Shown here: piece by piece, positions 28,911 through 38,129 of the stretch
Numbering within the stretch: the stretch's first letter is position 1
Layout: each line of letters starts with the position of its first letter
Source: Lichenicola cladoniae
GTDB lineage: Bacteria; Pseudomonadota; Alphaproteobacteria; Acetobacterales; Acetobacteraceae
DNA length: 64,000 nucleotides
Assembly: GCF_013201075.1 (NCBI RefSeq)
Contig: NZ_CP053708.1
Coordinates: forward strand, 2,049,501 to 2,113,500
Direction of reading: 5' to 3'
Made by a program: the position numbers and the translations under genes
The notes under the pieces: model-generated
The model's database searches: none
The model's input: only the letters and a program-made list of their open reading frames with translations
Told to the model about the DNA's origin: nothing

Positions 28911-29006
28911 GCCGGTTGATCGCACCGATGCAGGCACCAAGGCCAGGGCCGTCGCAGATCGGCCGAGTTGACCATGCGGCCGGCGATCCGGCAGGAGTGC
29001 GGCCTC

Positions 29007-30188
29007 ATGTCATCTCTCGACCCCCTGTTCGACGAGGCGCTGCGCGATCTGGCTGACCGCGGGATGCGGCGCACCCTGCGTCCCGGCCGGAATGGCTCCG
29101 GCACGGTCACCCGTGACGAACGGATCCTGATCAACGCATCTGCGAACGACTATCTCGGTCTCGCCCACCACCCGTTACTGGCCGAGCGCTCTGCCGAATG
29201 GGGCAGCAAGTATGGTACTGGCGCGGGCGCATCCAGGCTGGTGACCGGAACGCTCCACCTGCACGAGCGGGTGGAGGCCCGCATGGCGGATTTCAAGCGG
29301 ACCGAGGGTGCCCTGCTATTCGCATCGGGCTGGCAGGCCAATGCGGCCGTGCTGCCGGCGCTGCTGAAGCTGGCCGGGCCAGCACCGCTGGTGTTCGCCG
29401 ACCGGCTCAACCACGCCAGCCTGCATCATGGCATCCAGGCGGCGGGTATCCGGCAAGTGCGTTTTCGCCACAACGATCTCGACCATCTCGAAGCACTCAT
29501 CGCCGAACGGGCCGATCACCCCGGACGGCGTTTCATCGTCACGGAGAGCGTGTTCAGCATGGACGGGGATCGTGCCGACATCGGCCGGCTCCGTATGCTG
29601 GCGCGGCGGCACGACGCATTCCTCTACGTCGACGAGGCCCACGCGACCGGTGTGCTGGGTCCGGCTGGCGCCGGGCTGTCTGTCGAGGCCGGCGGCGCCG
29701 ATCTGGTGATGGGCACGTTCAGCAAGGCGTTCGGCAGTTTCGGCGCTTACGTGGCCGGCTCACGGAGCCTTTGCGACTACCTGGTCAACGCGTGCTCGGG
29801 CTTCATCCACACCACGGCGCTGCCGCCTCCGGTGCTCGGCGCGATCGATGCGGCGCTCGACCTAGTCCCCGGCATGGACCACGCGCGTCGCCATCTGCAG
29901 GTCTCTGCCGGGCGGGTGCGTGCGGTGCTGGCGCAGCTCGGCGTCGATACGGCCGGATCGACCACCCAGATCGTACCGGTGCTGGTCGGCGATGCGTCCG
30001 CGTCGCTCGAGCTGGCGGCGGCCCTGGAGCGGCACGGCGTGCTCGGCATCGCGATCCGGCCACCGACGGTGCCGCCCAACACCAGCCGCATACGGCTCGC
30101 CCTGAGTGCCGTGCATGACGAGGCGGCGATCGACCGGATCATCGCGGCGCTAACCGACACATTCGCCGTGACCGGTCGGGCCGGATGA
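29007..30188 (+). CDS. bioF: 8-amino-7-oxononanoate synthase
   Basis: PLP-dependent condensing enzyme that joins pimeloyl-ACP and L-alanine to give KAPA; 393 residues. ANDYLGLAHHPLLAE, GSKYGTGAGASRLVTGT and HASLHHGIQAAG are typical; LYVDEAHATGVLGPAGAG carries the PLP-ring Asp and His, and LVMGTFSKAFGSFGAYVA the Schiff-base Lys. AGGAG nine bases before ATG 29007 supports this start over an in-frame one at 28968. Its stop overlaps the next gene by four bases. I saw no TTATCTATAA-type BioR palindrome in the bioA-bioF gap. Confidence 0.95.
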   Translation: MSSLDPLFDEALRDLADRGMRRTLRPGRNGSGTVTRDERILINASANDYLGLAHHPLLAERSAEWGSKYGTGAGASRLVTGTLHLHERVEARMADFKRTEGALLFASGWQANAAVLPALLKLAGPAPLVFADRLNHASLHHGIQAAGIRQVRFRHNDLDHLEALIAERADHPGRRFIVTESVFSMDGDRADIGRLRMLARRHDAFLYVDEAHATGVLGPAGAGLSVEAGGADLVMGTFSKAFGSFGAYVAGSRSLCDYLVNACSGFIHTTALPPPVLGAIDAALDLVPGMDHARRHLQVSAGRVRAVLAQLGVDTAGSTTQIVPVLVGDASASLELAAALERHGVLGIAIRPPTVPPNTSRIRLALSAVHDEAAIDRIIAALTDTFAVTGRAG

Positions 30189-30820
30189 GCGAGACGCCGT
30201 TCTTCCTGTTCGCCCATGGCTGGGGTTCGAGCGCGTCCATCTGGGGTCCGATGCGGGCGGCGCTACCGGAAGCACAAACCGCAGTCATCGAGCGCGGATA
30301 TTTCGGTGCCACGCCATCCTGGCCGACCGTGCCGACCGGCTATATTGGGGTCGGCCACTCGGCGGGCACGCTCGACCTCTTAGGCGACCGTCCGGCGGGC
30401 TGTATCGGGTTGATTGCCATCAACGGCTTCAGCCGGTTCAGCCAGGCACCGGACTTCGCGTCCGGGGTGCCGATGCGCGTGCTCGATCGGATGCTGCTGC
30501 GGCTTGCGGCGGATCCGGTCGGGACCGTCACCGCCTTCCGGGTCCGGTGCGGAACCGACGGCGGGTTTTCCGGCGCACCGAGGCCGGATCGTCTGGAGCA
30601 GGGCCTCCATGCATTGCGGGATCGTGACGCACGCGCGGCGGCGGCGGACCTTAAGCTATTGGCTCTGGCCGGGCGCCTCGATCCGATCGTCTCACCCACG
30701 ATGACGGTTGCCAGCTTCGACCGGAGCACGATCCTTTGGAACGAAGCCGCCGGTCATCTTCTGCCACTCACCCATCCGGACTGGTGCGCCGGACAGCTGA
30801 TGAAATTCGCGCGGGCATGA
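30185..30820 (+). CDS. Alpha/beta-hydrolase, probable pimeloyl-ACP methyl ester esterase (BioH/BioG role)
   Basis: Predicted hydrolase of 211 residues that would release the methyl group from pimeloyl-ACP methyl ester, closing the BioC-BioH route. The HGWGSSASIWGPM oxyanion segment, nucleophile elbow VGHSAGTLDLL (Ser near residue 60), a candidate Asp in AGRLDPIV and a candidate His in EAAGHLLPLTHPDW form the triad. It is shorter than BioH and has little lid sequence, so it may be a distinct analogue. It overlaps bioF and the bioC-bioD gene by four bases each (ATGA), and this position supports the role more than the sequence does. Confidence 0.78.
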   Translation: MSETPFFLFAHGWGSSASIWGPMRAALPEAQTAVIERGYFGATPSWPTVPTGYIGVGHSAGTLDLLGDRPAGCIGLIAINGFSRFSQAPDFASGVPMRVLDRMLLRLAADPVGTVTAFRVRCGTDGGFSGAPRPDRLEQGLHALRDRDARAAAADLKLLALAGRLDPIVSPTMTVASFDRSTILWNEAAGHLLPLTHPDWCAGQLMKFARA

Positions 30821-32265
30821 ATCGGAGCCGCATGATCGGCCGCAGCTTCGGGCGTGCGGCGACGACCTACGAGTCGAACGCCACGCTCCAGCGACTGGTC
30901 GCCGGACGGCTGGCGTTGCGCATCGCCGGGGAGCTTGCTCGCACCCGGTCGATGGGTCCCCTGCGGGTCCTCGAAATCGGCTGTGGCACCGGCCTGCTGA
31001 CACAGGCGCTGCGCAGACTTCTGCCCGACTCCCTGATCGTCGCCACCGATCTGGCCCCAGCGATGCTTCAGGCCTGTAGTAATGGGATGGGCGATGATCC
31101 CCGGCTGCTGATGCTGGCGATGGACGGGGCATTTCCGGCAGTGGCCGGGGGCTTCGACCTGATCTGCTCGAGCCTGGCGCTCCAGTGGTTCGCCGATCCG
31201 GCCGGCGCGATCCTGCAGCTGACGCGACTGCTTGCACCGGGTGGACATCTGCATCTCTCGACCCTGGTCGCCGGCAGCCTGTCGGAATGGCGCGATGCGC
31301 ATCGCAGCGAGGGGCTGGTGGATAGCGGTCCCGAGTATCCCCAGGCGGACCGGCTGCTTCGGGCGTGCGGCGGTCGATGGAATACGGAAACCGTTGCGAT
31401 CGGCCATCCCACCGGGCTCGCATTCGTTCGCGCCCTGCGCGGCATCGGGGCGCACCAGCCATCCGCCGGGAGTCGGCCGCTCGGGCCAGGCTCGATGCGG
31501 CGCGTGCTGCGCCGTTTCGAGGCCGACCACGCGAGCACCGCCTCCTATTGGGTCGCCTACGGCACCATCCTGCAAGCCCCTCGGCGCGGCGTATTCGTGA
31601 CCGGGACCGACACCGGAGTAGGCAAGACGCTGGTGGCGGCCTGCCTGGTTAAAGCCTGGGACGCCGACTACTGGAAACCGATGCAGACCGGGCTCGACGA
31701 GGAACCCGGCGATAGCGAAACGGTGGCTAGGCTGACCGGGATCGATCAGGCGCGTCTGCATCCGCCCGCACTGGCGCTTGGCGCCGCCCTGTCGCCCGAG
31801 GACGCGGCTGCCGTCGCGCACGTGGTGTTCGACCCGACCCGGCTCGACCTGCCGGAACAAGCCGGGACGAGGCCGCTGGTGGTCGAAGGGGCAGGGGGAG
31901 TGATGGTGCCGGTCGGGGGCGGGCTCTTGATGATCGACCTGATTGCTCTGTTCGGCCTTCCGGTGGTGCTGGTCGCCCGGAGCACGCTTGGGACGATCAA
32001 CCACACGCTGCTGAGCATCGCGGCGCTTCGGCACCGGGGCATCGCCATCGCCGGCGTCGTTCTCAACGGTCCGGTTTCACCCGGCAACCGCAGCGCCCTC
32101 GAACGCCATGGCGGGATCAGGATCCTCGCCGAGATCCCGCTACAGGATCACCTGGACGCGGAGGCGATTGGCCGCCTGTCCAGGCTCATGCCGGCAGCCG
32201 GATTTAATAGCGCCGCAGAAGCCCGACCAACCGGCCCTGAACCCGGACGCGGTCGGACGGAATGA
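30817..32265 (+). CDS. bioCD: Bifunctional BioC-BioD fusion: malonyl-ACP O-methyltransferase and dethiobiotin synthetase
   Basis: One 482-residue frame joins two biotin enzymes. Residues 1-250 are Bio[21 protein letters not shown], the SAM motif [11 protein letters not shown] (51-61), [20 protein letters not shown] and the [14 protein letters not shown] segment; it methylates malonyl-ACP to start pimelate synthesis. Residues about 257-470 are BioD: P-loop [20 protein letters not shown] (Gly-rich loop 263-271), [19 protein letters not shown] and [16 protein letters not shown]; it closes the ureido ring with CO2 and ATP. Only about 10 residues link them. ATG 30817 overlaps the upstream stop as ATGA. 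The last 20 codons overlap the 3' end of lexA on the other strand. Confidence 0.93.
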   Translation: MNRSRMIGRSFGRAATTYESNATLQRLVAGRLALRIAGELARTRSMGPLRVLEIGCGTGLLTQALRRLLPDSLIVATDLAPAMLQACSNGMGDDPRLLMLAMDGAFPAVAGGFDLICSSLALQWFADPAGAILQLTRLLAPGGHLHLSTLVAGSLSEWRDAHRSEGLVDSGPEYPQADRLLRACGGRWNTETVAIGHPTGLAFVRALRGIGAHQPSAGSRPLGPGSMRRVLRRFEADHASTASYWVAYGTILQAPRRGVFVTGTDTGVGKTLVAACLVKAWDADYWKPMQTGLDEEPGDSETVARLTGIDQARLHPPALALGAALSPEDAAAVAHVVFDPTRLDLPEQAGTRPLVVEGAGGVMVPVGGGLLMIDLIALFGLPVVLVARSTLGTINHTLLSIAALRHRGIAIAGVVLNGPVSPGNRSALERHGGIRILAEIPLQDHLDAEAIGRLSRLMPAAGFNSAAEARPTGPEPGRGRTE

Positions 32266-32977
32266 TACGGGTCTCGTACCGGGCATTCGCCGGCTCCAGC
32301 GCCACCGCATTGCCGCGCTGGCGGAGCCGCTTCAATGTCACCTCAGCGTCGTCGATCAAGGCCACGACGATCTGGCCGTTATCGGCGCTGTCGGACCGGC
32401 GGATGATGACGGTGTCGCCGTCCAGAATGCCTGCTTCGATCATCGAGTCACCGGCAACTTCGAGGGCGTAGTGCTCGCCGCTGCCGATCAACGCCAGCGG
32501 CACTTCGACATGCATCCCGGTATCACGGAGGGCCTCGATCGGCAGTCCGGCCGCGATCCGTCCATAGAGTGGAAGCTGGACTGCACCCACTCCTGGCGCC
32601 GCTCGCACTCCGGGAAGCCTCTGGCTGAAATCGCCCTTGATGACGTTGGGCGCAAAGCCCGGCTGCTCCTCGAGCGGAGCCGGCACCGCACCGCCAGCGT
32701 CAAGCGCAAGTCCAGTCAGGTCCTGCTCCGGCAGGAACACCGTGATCCCGTCCCGGCCGCCTGTTTCGGGCAGGCGAAGCACTTCCAGTGCGCGGGCCCG
32801 ATGGTGCCGCCGGCTCAGGAAACCGCGCTCCTCGAGCGCCGAAATCAGCCGGTGGATTCCGGATTTGGATTTCAGGTTGAGCGCGTCCTTCATCTCGTCG
32901 AAGCTCGGCGAGAACCCGGTCTCCTTGAGGTGCCGGTCGATGAAGCCGAGCAACTCGTGCTGCTTGCGCGTGAGCAT
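32204..32977 (-). CDS. lexA: LexA SOS repressor
   Basis: Transcriptional repressor of the SOS regulon that self-cleaves when RecA is activated; 257 residues. The N-terminal winged-helix begins [20 protein letters not shown]; the C-terminal S24-type protease has the cleavage bond A143-G144 ([10 protein letters not shown]), nucleophile S178 ([11 protein letters not shown]) and general-base K216 (AEVTLKRL), so autoproteolysis is intact. I chose MLTRKQ at 32977, with GGAG eight bases upstream, over an in-frame ATG at 32998. An SOS box lies about 80 bases upstream. The 3' end overlaps the bioC-bioD gene by 62 bases. Confidence 0.96.
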   Translation of the reverse strand: MLTRKQHELLGFIDRHLKETGFSPSFDEMKDALNLKSKSGIHRLISALEERGFLSRRHHRARALEVLRLPETGGRDGITVFLPEQDLTGLALDAGGAVPAPLEEQPGFAPNVIKGDFSQRLPGVRAAPGVGAVQLPLYGRIAAGLPIEALRDTGMHVEVPLALIGSGEHYALEVAGDSMIEAGILDGDTVIIRRSDSADNGQIVVALIDDAEVTLKRLRQRGNAVALEPANARYETRIIPSDRVRVQGRLVGLLRRY

Positions 32978-33055
32978 CGTGGTGTCTCCGTCCGCCATGC
33001 ATGCCCCGTCCCGCACCAGTTCGCGAGCGCATAGAACAAAGCGGCAACTCCAACC

Positions 33056-33070
33056 GTTCTAGGTTGGTTC
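33056..33070 (-). promoter_or_regulatory. SOS box (GTTC-N7-GTTC) upstream of lexA
   Basis: GTTC TAGGTTG GTTC is a perfect match to the alphaproteobacterial LexA site, a direct repeat of GTTC spaced by seven bases (GAAC-N7-GAAC on the other strand). It lies between moeA and lexA, in the right place for LexA autoregulation. Confidence 0.85.
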
Positions 33071-33103
33071 TTCCACACAGGTCAAGTGTGTTAGGTCAAT
33101 GCA

Positions 33104-34333
33104 TTAGATGCCAAGTCGGTCGAGCCGCAGGATCTCGACGTCAGTTCCGGCAGCCGCAGCCGGTGCATGTGGTGCGCGCAGGATCAGCGCCTCGCAATCG
33201 GCCAGCCGGCGGAGCATGCCGGAGTCCTGGCGAGAAAACGGTGTCACGACGAACGCGCCGTTGGCGGCCCTGGTCAGCGACGCCCGCAGATGGTCCGCCC
33301 GTTGATCGTTCGCCTCGAGCGGCGTGGCCAGGCTGGCATGCTCGCGTTCCAGGCCGCCGGCCGGATCGAAGACGGTCTCACCCGACAGCGCCTGCAGGGC
33401 CGGGATCAGGAACAGCAGGCTGCACACAAGCGCCGATACCGGGTTCCCGGGCAGTCCCAGCACCGGGATCCGTGTATCTCCCGCCCCGATATGACCATGC
33501 ATCAACGGCTTGCCGGGCCGCATCGCGATCTTCCAGAAATCGACCTGGAGCCCACGCGTGGCGAGCGCGGTCTGCACCAGGTCGTAATCGCCGACGCTGG
33601 CGCCCCCGATCGTCACCAGCATGTCCATGCCGGCCAGCCCATCGGTCGCGCGGGCTATCGCGTCGGCATCATCCCTGACCAGCGGCAGCAGCACCGGATC
33701 GCCGCCCGCAGCACGGACCAGGGCCGCCAGCATCGGCGTGTTCGAGTTGGTGACACCGCCGGGGGGGATCGGCTCGCCGGGCAGCGCCAGCTCGTCGCCG
33801 GTAGCCAGCAGTGCGATTCGCGGCCGCCGATGCACCGTGGCCCAGGCATGGTTTCCGGCGGCGGCAACGCCGACATCTCGGGCACCGAGGCGCCGCCCGG
33901 CGGGAACCAGCACGTCGCCAACCAAAAAATCCTGTCCCTGGCGGCGAATGTGACGCGCCGGCGTCACCGCCTCCCGGACCTCGACCTGCTGCTCCCGGCG
34001 CTCGGCATTCTCCTGGATCAGCACGCAATCCGCACCGTCTGGCATGACGCTGCCGGTAAACAGCCTGACGCACTCGCCAGGGCCGACGGTTCCCGCAAAC
34101 GGATGTCCTGCCGGGGCCTCGCCAGTCAGGCTCAGGAACGAGCCCGGGACGGTATCGGCACTACGGACCGCATAACCATCCATCGCCGAAATGTCGTTCG
34201 GCGGGTTGTTGAGCCGAGCCAGTAACGGAGCCGCGGCGACCCGTCCCCAGGCGTCCAGGATCGAAACGATCTCGGCCGGCAAAGGGCGCAAATCTTCGAG
34301 GATCCGGCGTCTTGCCTCGTCGACACTCAACAT
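33104..34333 (-). CDS. moeA: Molybdopterin molybdenumtransferase MoeA
   Basis: Inserts molybdate into adenylylated molybdopterin; 409 residues, normal length. Landmarks: NNPPNDISAMDGYAVRSADT near residue 42, PDGADCVLIQE, the RIALLATGDELALPGEPIP segment, TNSNTPMLAALVRAAGGDP, TIGGASVGDYDLVQTALA and FWKIAMRPGKPLMHG with GLPGNPVSALVCSLLFL. It is upstream of lexA on the same strand with the SOS box between them, so the two probably have separate promoters. The usual alphaproteobacterial partner moaC is 24 kb away. Confidence 0.95.
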   Translation of the reverse strand: MLSVDEARRRILEDLRPLPAEIVSILDAWGRVAAAPLLARLNNPPNDISAMDGYAVRSADTVPGSFLSLTGEAPAGHPFAGTVGPGECVRLFTGSVMPDGADCVLIQENAERREQQVEVREAVTPARHIRRQGQDFLVGDVLVPAGRRLGARDVGVAAAGNHAWATVHRRPRIALLATGDELALPGEPIPPGGVTNSNTPMLAALVRAAGGDPVLLPLVRDDADAIARATDGLAGMDMLVTIGGASVGDYDLVQTALATRGLQVDFWKIAMRPGKPLMHGHIGAGDTRIPVLGLPGNPVSALVCSLLFLIPALQALSGETVFDPAGGLEREHASLATPLEANDQRADHLRASLTRAANGAFVVTPFSRQDSGMLRRLADCEALILRAPHAPAAAAGTDVEILRLDRLGI

Positions 34334-34568
34334 CGCGCTCGAATCCTTCCGGGAAAGCTGCCGGTCGAAGCCTTATCCGCCCCCTTCTACTGTGTCTTCT
34401 CACAGGCAGGGTAGCTGCCCGCCCGACCTTAGGGCTTGACCTGGGCCGCCTTGATGAGCATTTTCCGGCCCCTTGAACCACTGCTGCGACCAGTGACCCT
34501 GACGGCTCCGTTTCCGGAGTCTGGATCGGGCGCGGCCGCGACGGCGGCAGGCAGAGGCTGAGGATCCC

Positions 34569-34736
34569 ATGGCGAAGTCGAACACCATCCAGATCAAGCT
34601 CGTGTCGAGCGCGGACACTGGCTATTTCTACGTGACCAAGAAGAACGCGCGTGCCCAGACCGGCAAGCTCGAGCTCAAGAAGTATGACCCGGTTGCGCGC
34701 AAGCATGTCGCATTCCGCGAAGCTAAAATTAAGTAG
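34569..34736 (+). CDS. rpmG: 50S ribosomal protein L33
   Basis: 55-residue ribosomal protein, [20 protein letters not shown] at the start, then [20 protein letters not shown] and [14 protein letters not shown], a full match to the non-zinc (Cys-free) L33 type. An AGGA motif lies five bases before the ATG. Monocistronic: divergent from moeA, followed by a strong terminator. TTGACC at 34436 is a possible -35 element but no clear -10 follows. Confidence 0.96.
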   Translation: MAKSNTIQIKLVSSADTGYFYVTKKNARAQTGKLELKKYDPVARKHVAFREAKIK

Positions 34737-34778
34737 CTTCGCGACTCGCGTCCACGACGCGTCAGCTTCGAGCCTTGT

Positions 34779-34806
34779 AAGCGCGGCCGGTTATCCGGCC
34801 GCGCTT
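34779..34806. terminator. Strong bidirectional terminator between rpmG and ftsB
   Basis: A perfect 12-bp stem AAGCGCGGCCGG/CCGGCCGCGCTT (34779-34790 with 34795-34806) with loop TTAT, placed between two convergent genes. The T-tract is short, but A/T at the base of the stem serves both directions. Confidence 0.85.
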
Positions 34807-34830
34807 GTCGTATGAAGCTCGTATGGTGGG

Positions 34831-35157
34831 CTAGTAGAGCTTGTTGGAGCCGTAGGGAACGACAATGTCGTTCGGCTCCGCCAGATTGAGCATCGCGCGC
34901 GCGCGCTCATCCAGCGTATCCGCGTCCAGGCCCTTGTCGCGCAGGCCGGATACCCGCTGGGTCCACGCTGCCCGCTCGTATTGCGCAGCTGCCTGCGACT
35001 CGTTCGCCTGCTGCAGCAACTGGAGCTGGGCGCGATAGGTGCGCAGGCCATGGTCGCCCTGGGTGGCGTTCCATCCGAAATACCCGACCAGGGACAGGAA
35101 CAGCAGCGGCGGCAGCGTCGCCCTGACCTTGCGCTTCACAGCACGTCCGAAGCTCAT
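34831..35157 (-). CDS. ftsB: FtsB/DivIC-type septum formation protein
   Basis: Small bitopic cell-division protein, 108 residues, predicted to join the FtsQ-FtsB-FtsL complex. A basic N-terminus (FGRAVKRKVRA) is followed by one helix (TLPPLLFLSLVGYFGWNAT, 14-32), then a periplasmic coiled coil (LRTYRAQLQLLQQANESQAA) and an ERARAMLNLAEPNDIVVPYG tail typical of alphaproteobacterial FtsB. The start at 35157 is set by GGAG nine bases upstream. In many relatives ftsB directly follows eno; here a DDAH-like gene on the other strand lies between. Confidence 0.88.
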   Translation of the reverse strand: MSFGRAVKRKVRATLPPLLFLSLVGYFGWNATQGDHGLRTYRAQLQLLQQANESQAAAQYERAAWTQRVSGLRDKGLDADTLDERARAMLNLAEPNDIVVPYGSNKLY

Positions 35158-35324
35158 CAGGTCTTTCTCCAGGCACACCAGCCCCGACGATGGGCGCATT
35201 GGCGGCAAGCGGTGCTATCAGTTCAGTAGCCTATGTCGCCACGGCCGGGTGGTCGATTGCAAGAGGTCTATGACGGGAAGGGCGGATTTCTCCGTTTTCC
35301 GGTCCAACGTCGGAGCGCCGCAGC

Positions 35325-36197
35325 ATGCCCACCTACCTCCTGGTCGATCCGGCCCACTACGAGGTGTCCTACGCGATCAACCCCTGGATGAAGCCCGGCA
35401 CCTGGTCCGAGCATCCGGAACGTCACCTGGCCGAGGCACGGACTGCATTCAGTTCTCTCAAGCGGGCCCTCCGCGAGGCGGGCGGCGACATCGAGACGGC
35501 GCCGGGCGTTCCCGGCCTGCCCGACATGGTGTTTCCGGCCAACGGCGGCATCGTGTTCGATCGCAAGGCGCTGGTAGCCTCGTTTCGCCATCCGCAACGC
35601 CAGGGCGAGGAGGCGGCGTTCAGGGCGGTGTTCCAGGGAATGCGCGATCGTGGGTTGTTGGACGAGGTGATCGACCTGCCGCAGGGCATGTTCCAGGAAG
35701 GGGCCGGCGACTGCATCTGGGACCGGACCCGCTCGCTGGCCTGGACCGGCTTCGGCCCACGTTCGGCGGCCGGGGCACCGGACCATATCGCCCGTGTGTT
35801 CGACATCGATATCGTCCGGCTCGAACTGGCGACCGAGCAGTTCTATCACCTCGATACCTGCTTCTGCGTGCTACCGCATGGCGAGGTGTTCTTCTATCCG
35901 CCCGCGTTCACCAGGGAGGGCGTGAGCCTGATCCGCGATGTCGTCTCGGCCGACCGGCTGATGGAGGCATCGGCCGAGGATGCGGCCCGCTTCTGCGTCA
36001 ATGCGGTGGCCGTCGACCGTACCATCGTCATGGCCGAACCGACCCAGCGCTTGAAGGACCGGTTTGCCGAACGCGGCTACATGGTGAAGGAGGTCGGGCT
36101 GGCTCCGTTCATCCTGTCCGGCGGCGGCGCCTACTGCATGACGCTGCGCATGGATCTCGTCACCCGCGGCACCGACCACGATACCGATACCGTCTGA
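35325..36197 (+). CDS. Dimethylargininase-like amidinohydrolase (DDAH family)
   Basis: Predicted guanidine-modifying enzyme of 290 residues that hydrolyses an N-substituted arginine or related guanidino compound. The pentein-fold catalytic set is present: GLPDMVFPANGG (D67), EQFYHLDTCFCVLP (H175) and LSGGGAYCMTLRMD (nucleophile C271); EGAGDCIWD and AINPWMKPG are further family features. GGAG about eight bases before the ATG supports the start. It stands alone between the ftsB and eno genes of the opposite strand and has its own terminator. Substrate (dimethylarginine, arginine or other) is uncertain. Confidence 0.85.
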   Translation: MPTYLLVDPAHYEVSYAINPWMKPGTWSEHPERHLAEARTAFSSLKRALREAGGDIETAPGVPGLPDMVFPANGGIVFDRKALVASFRHPQRQGEEAAFRAVFQGMRDRGLLDEVIDLPQGMFQEGAGDCIWDRTRSLAWTGFGPRSAAGAPDHIARVFDIDIVRLELATEQFYHLDTCFCVLPHGEVFFYPPAFTREGVSLIRDVVSADRLMEASAEDAARFCVNAVAVDRTIVMAEPTQRLKDRFAERGYMVKEVGLAPFILSGGGAYCMTLRMDLVTRGTDHDTDTV

Positions 36198-36204
36198 CCG
36201 AATG

Positions 36205-36240
36205 CCGGTCCGGCGGCTGGATGCCGCCGGACCGGTTGTT
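36205..36240. terminator. Very strong bidirectional terminator between DDAH-like gene and eno
   Basis: A perfect 13-bp G+C-rich stem (36205-36217 with 36223-36235) closing the loop TGGAT, followed by TTGTT. It fills the 45-base gap between the two convergent stop codons. Confidence 0.9.
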
Positions 36241-36242
36241 CG

Positions 36243-37529
<1,287 letters not shown>

Positions 37530-37658
37530 CTATTCTCTTGTTCGGGCGGCCCTTTTCGACCATCTCGGCCGATGATGCGCAAGCCCGGGCGACATGGCGC
37601 ATCCGCGCTCCGGCTGCGACGTTGCCCGTGTCCCTGAACGCTGCCGAGGATTCGCATC

Positions 37659-38129
37659 ATGAGACGCCTGCCGCTGCTCGCCGTCATCCTCGGAATAGGC
37701 GGCCTGATCCCGTTCGTGGCGTGTGCGATGGGCATCCTGATCTACCCGAACCAGGTGCCCGTGCCGCGCCTGGTGCAGGCACTGATCGGCTACGGCGCGG
37801 TCATCCTGTCGTTTCTGGGTGCCGTCCATTGGGGCCTGGCTCTGGCAGCGCGCCCGCTCGACGGCCCGGCGCCGGCCGGGGTCCTGGGCCGCCGCCTGAC
37901 CCTTGGGGTGCTGCCGGCGCTGGTCGGCTGGGCCGCCATCCTGATCCCGATGGTCGCCTCGCCGGTCGTGTCACTGGTGGTGCTGCTGCTCGGCTTCATC
38001 CTGACCGCGGTCATCGAGGCGCGTACCGCCAGGGCCGGGCTGTTGCCGCCGGGCTACATGGCCCTGCGCTGGCTGCTGACCGGCGTGGTCTCGCTCTGCC
38101 TGATCGCATCGATCCCGGTCCGGCTTTGA
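37659..38129 (+). CDS. DUF3429 membrane protein
   Basis: 156-residue inner-membrane protein with about five helices. GIGGLIPFVACAMGILIYPN and LIGYGAVILSFLGAVHWGLA match DUF3429, whose characteristic string is SFLGAVHWG. Function of the family is unknown. The stop overlaps the likely TTG start of the esterase gene (TTGA), so both are probably one operon. Confidence 0.85.
   Translation: MRRLPLLAVILGIGGLIPFVACAMGILIYPNQVPVPRLVQALIGYGAVILSFLGAVHWGLALAARPLDGPAPAGVLGRRLTLGVLPALVGWAAILIPMVASPVVSLVVLLLGFILTAVIEARTARAGLLPPGYMALRWLLTGVVSLCLIASIPVRL

Noticed and set aside
28911-29006. BioR or BirA operator between bioA and bioF
   Set aside because: I looked for a TTATCTATAA-type palindrome or another clear dyad and found none in the 96 bases.
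37538-38125. Upstream extension of the carboxylesterase frame
   Set aside because: It overlaps the DUF3429 gene in another frame and is not protein-like; the esterase domain begins after 38126.
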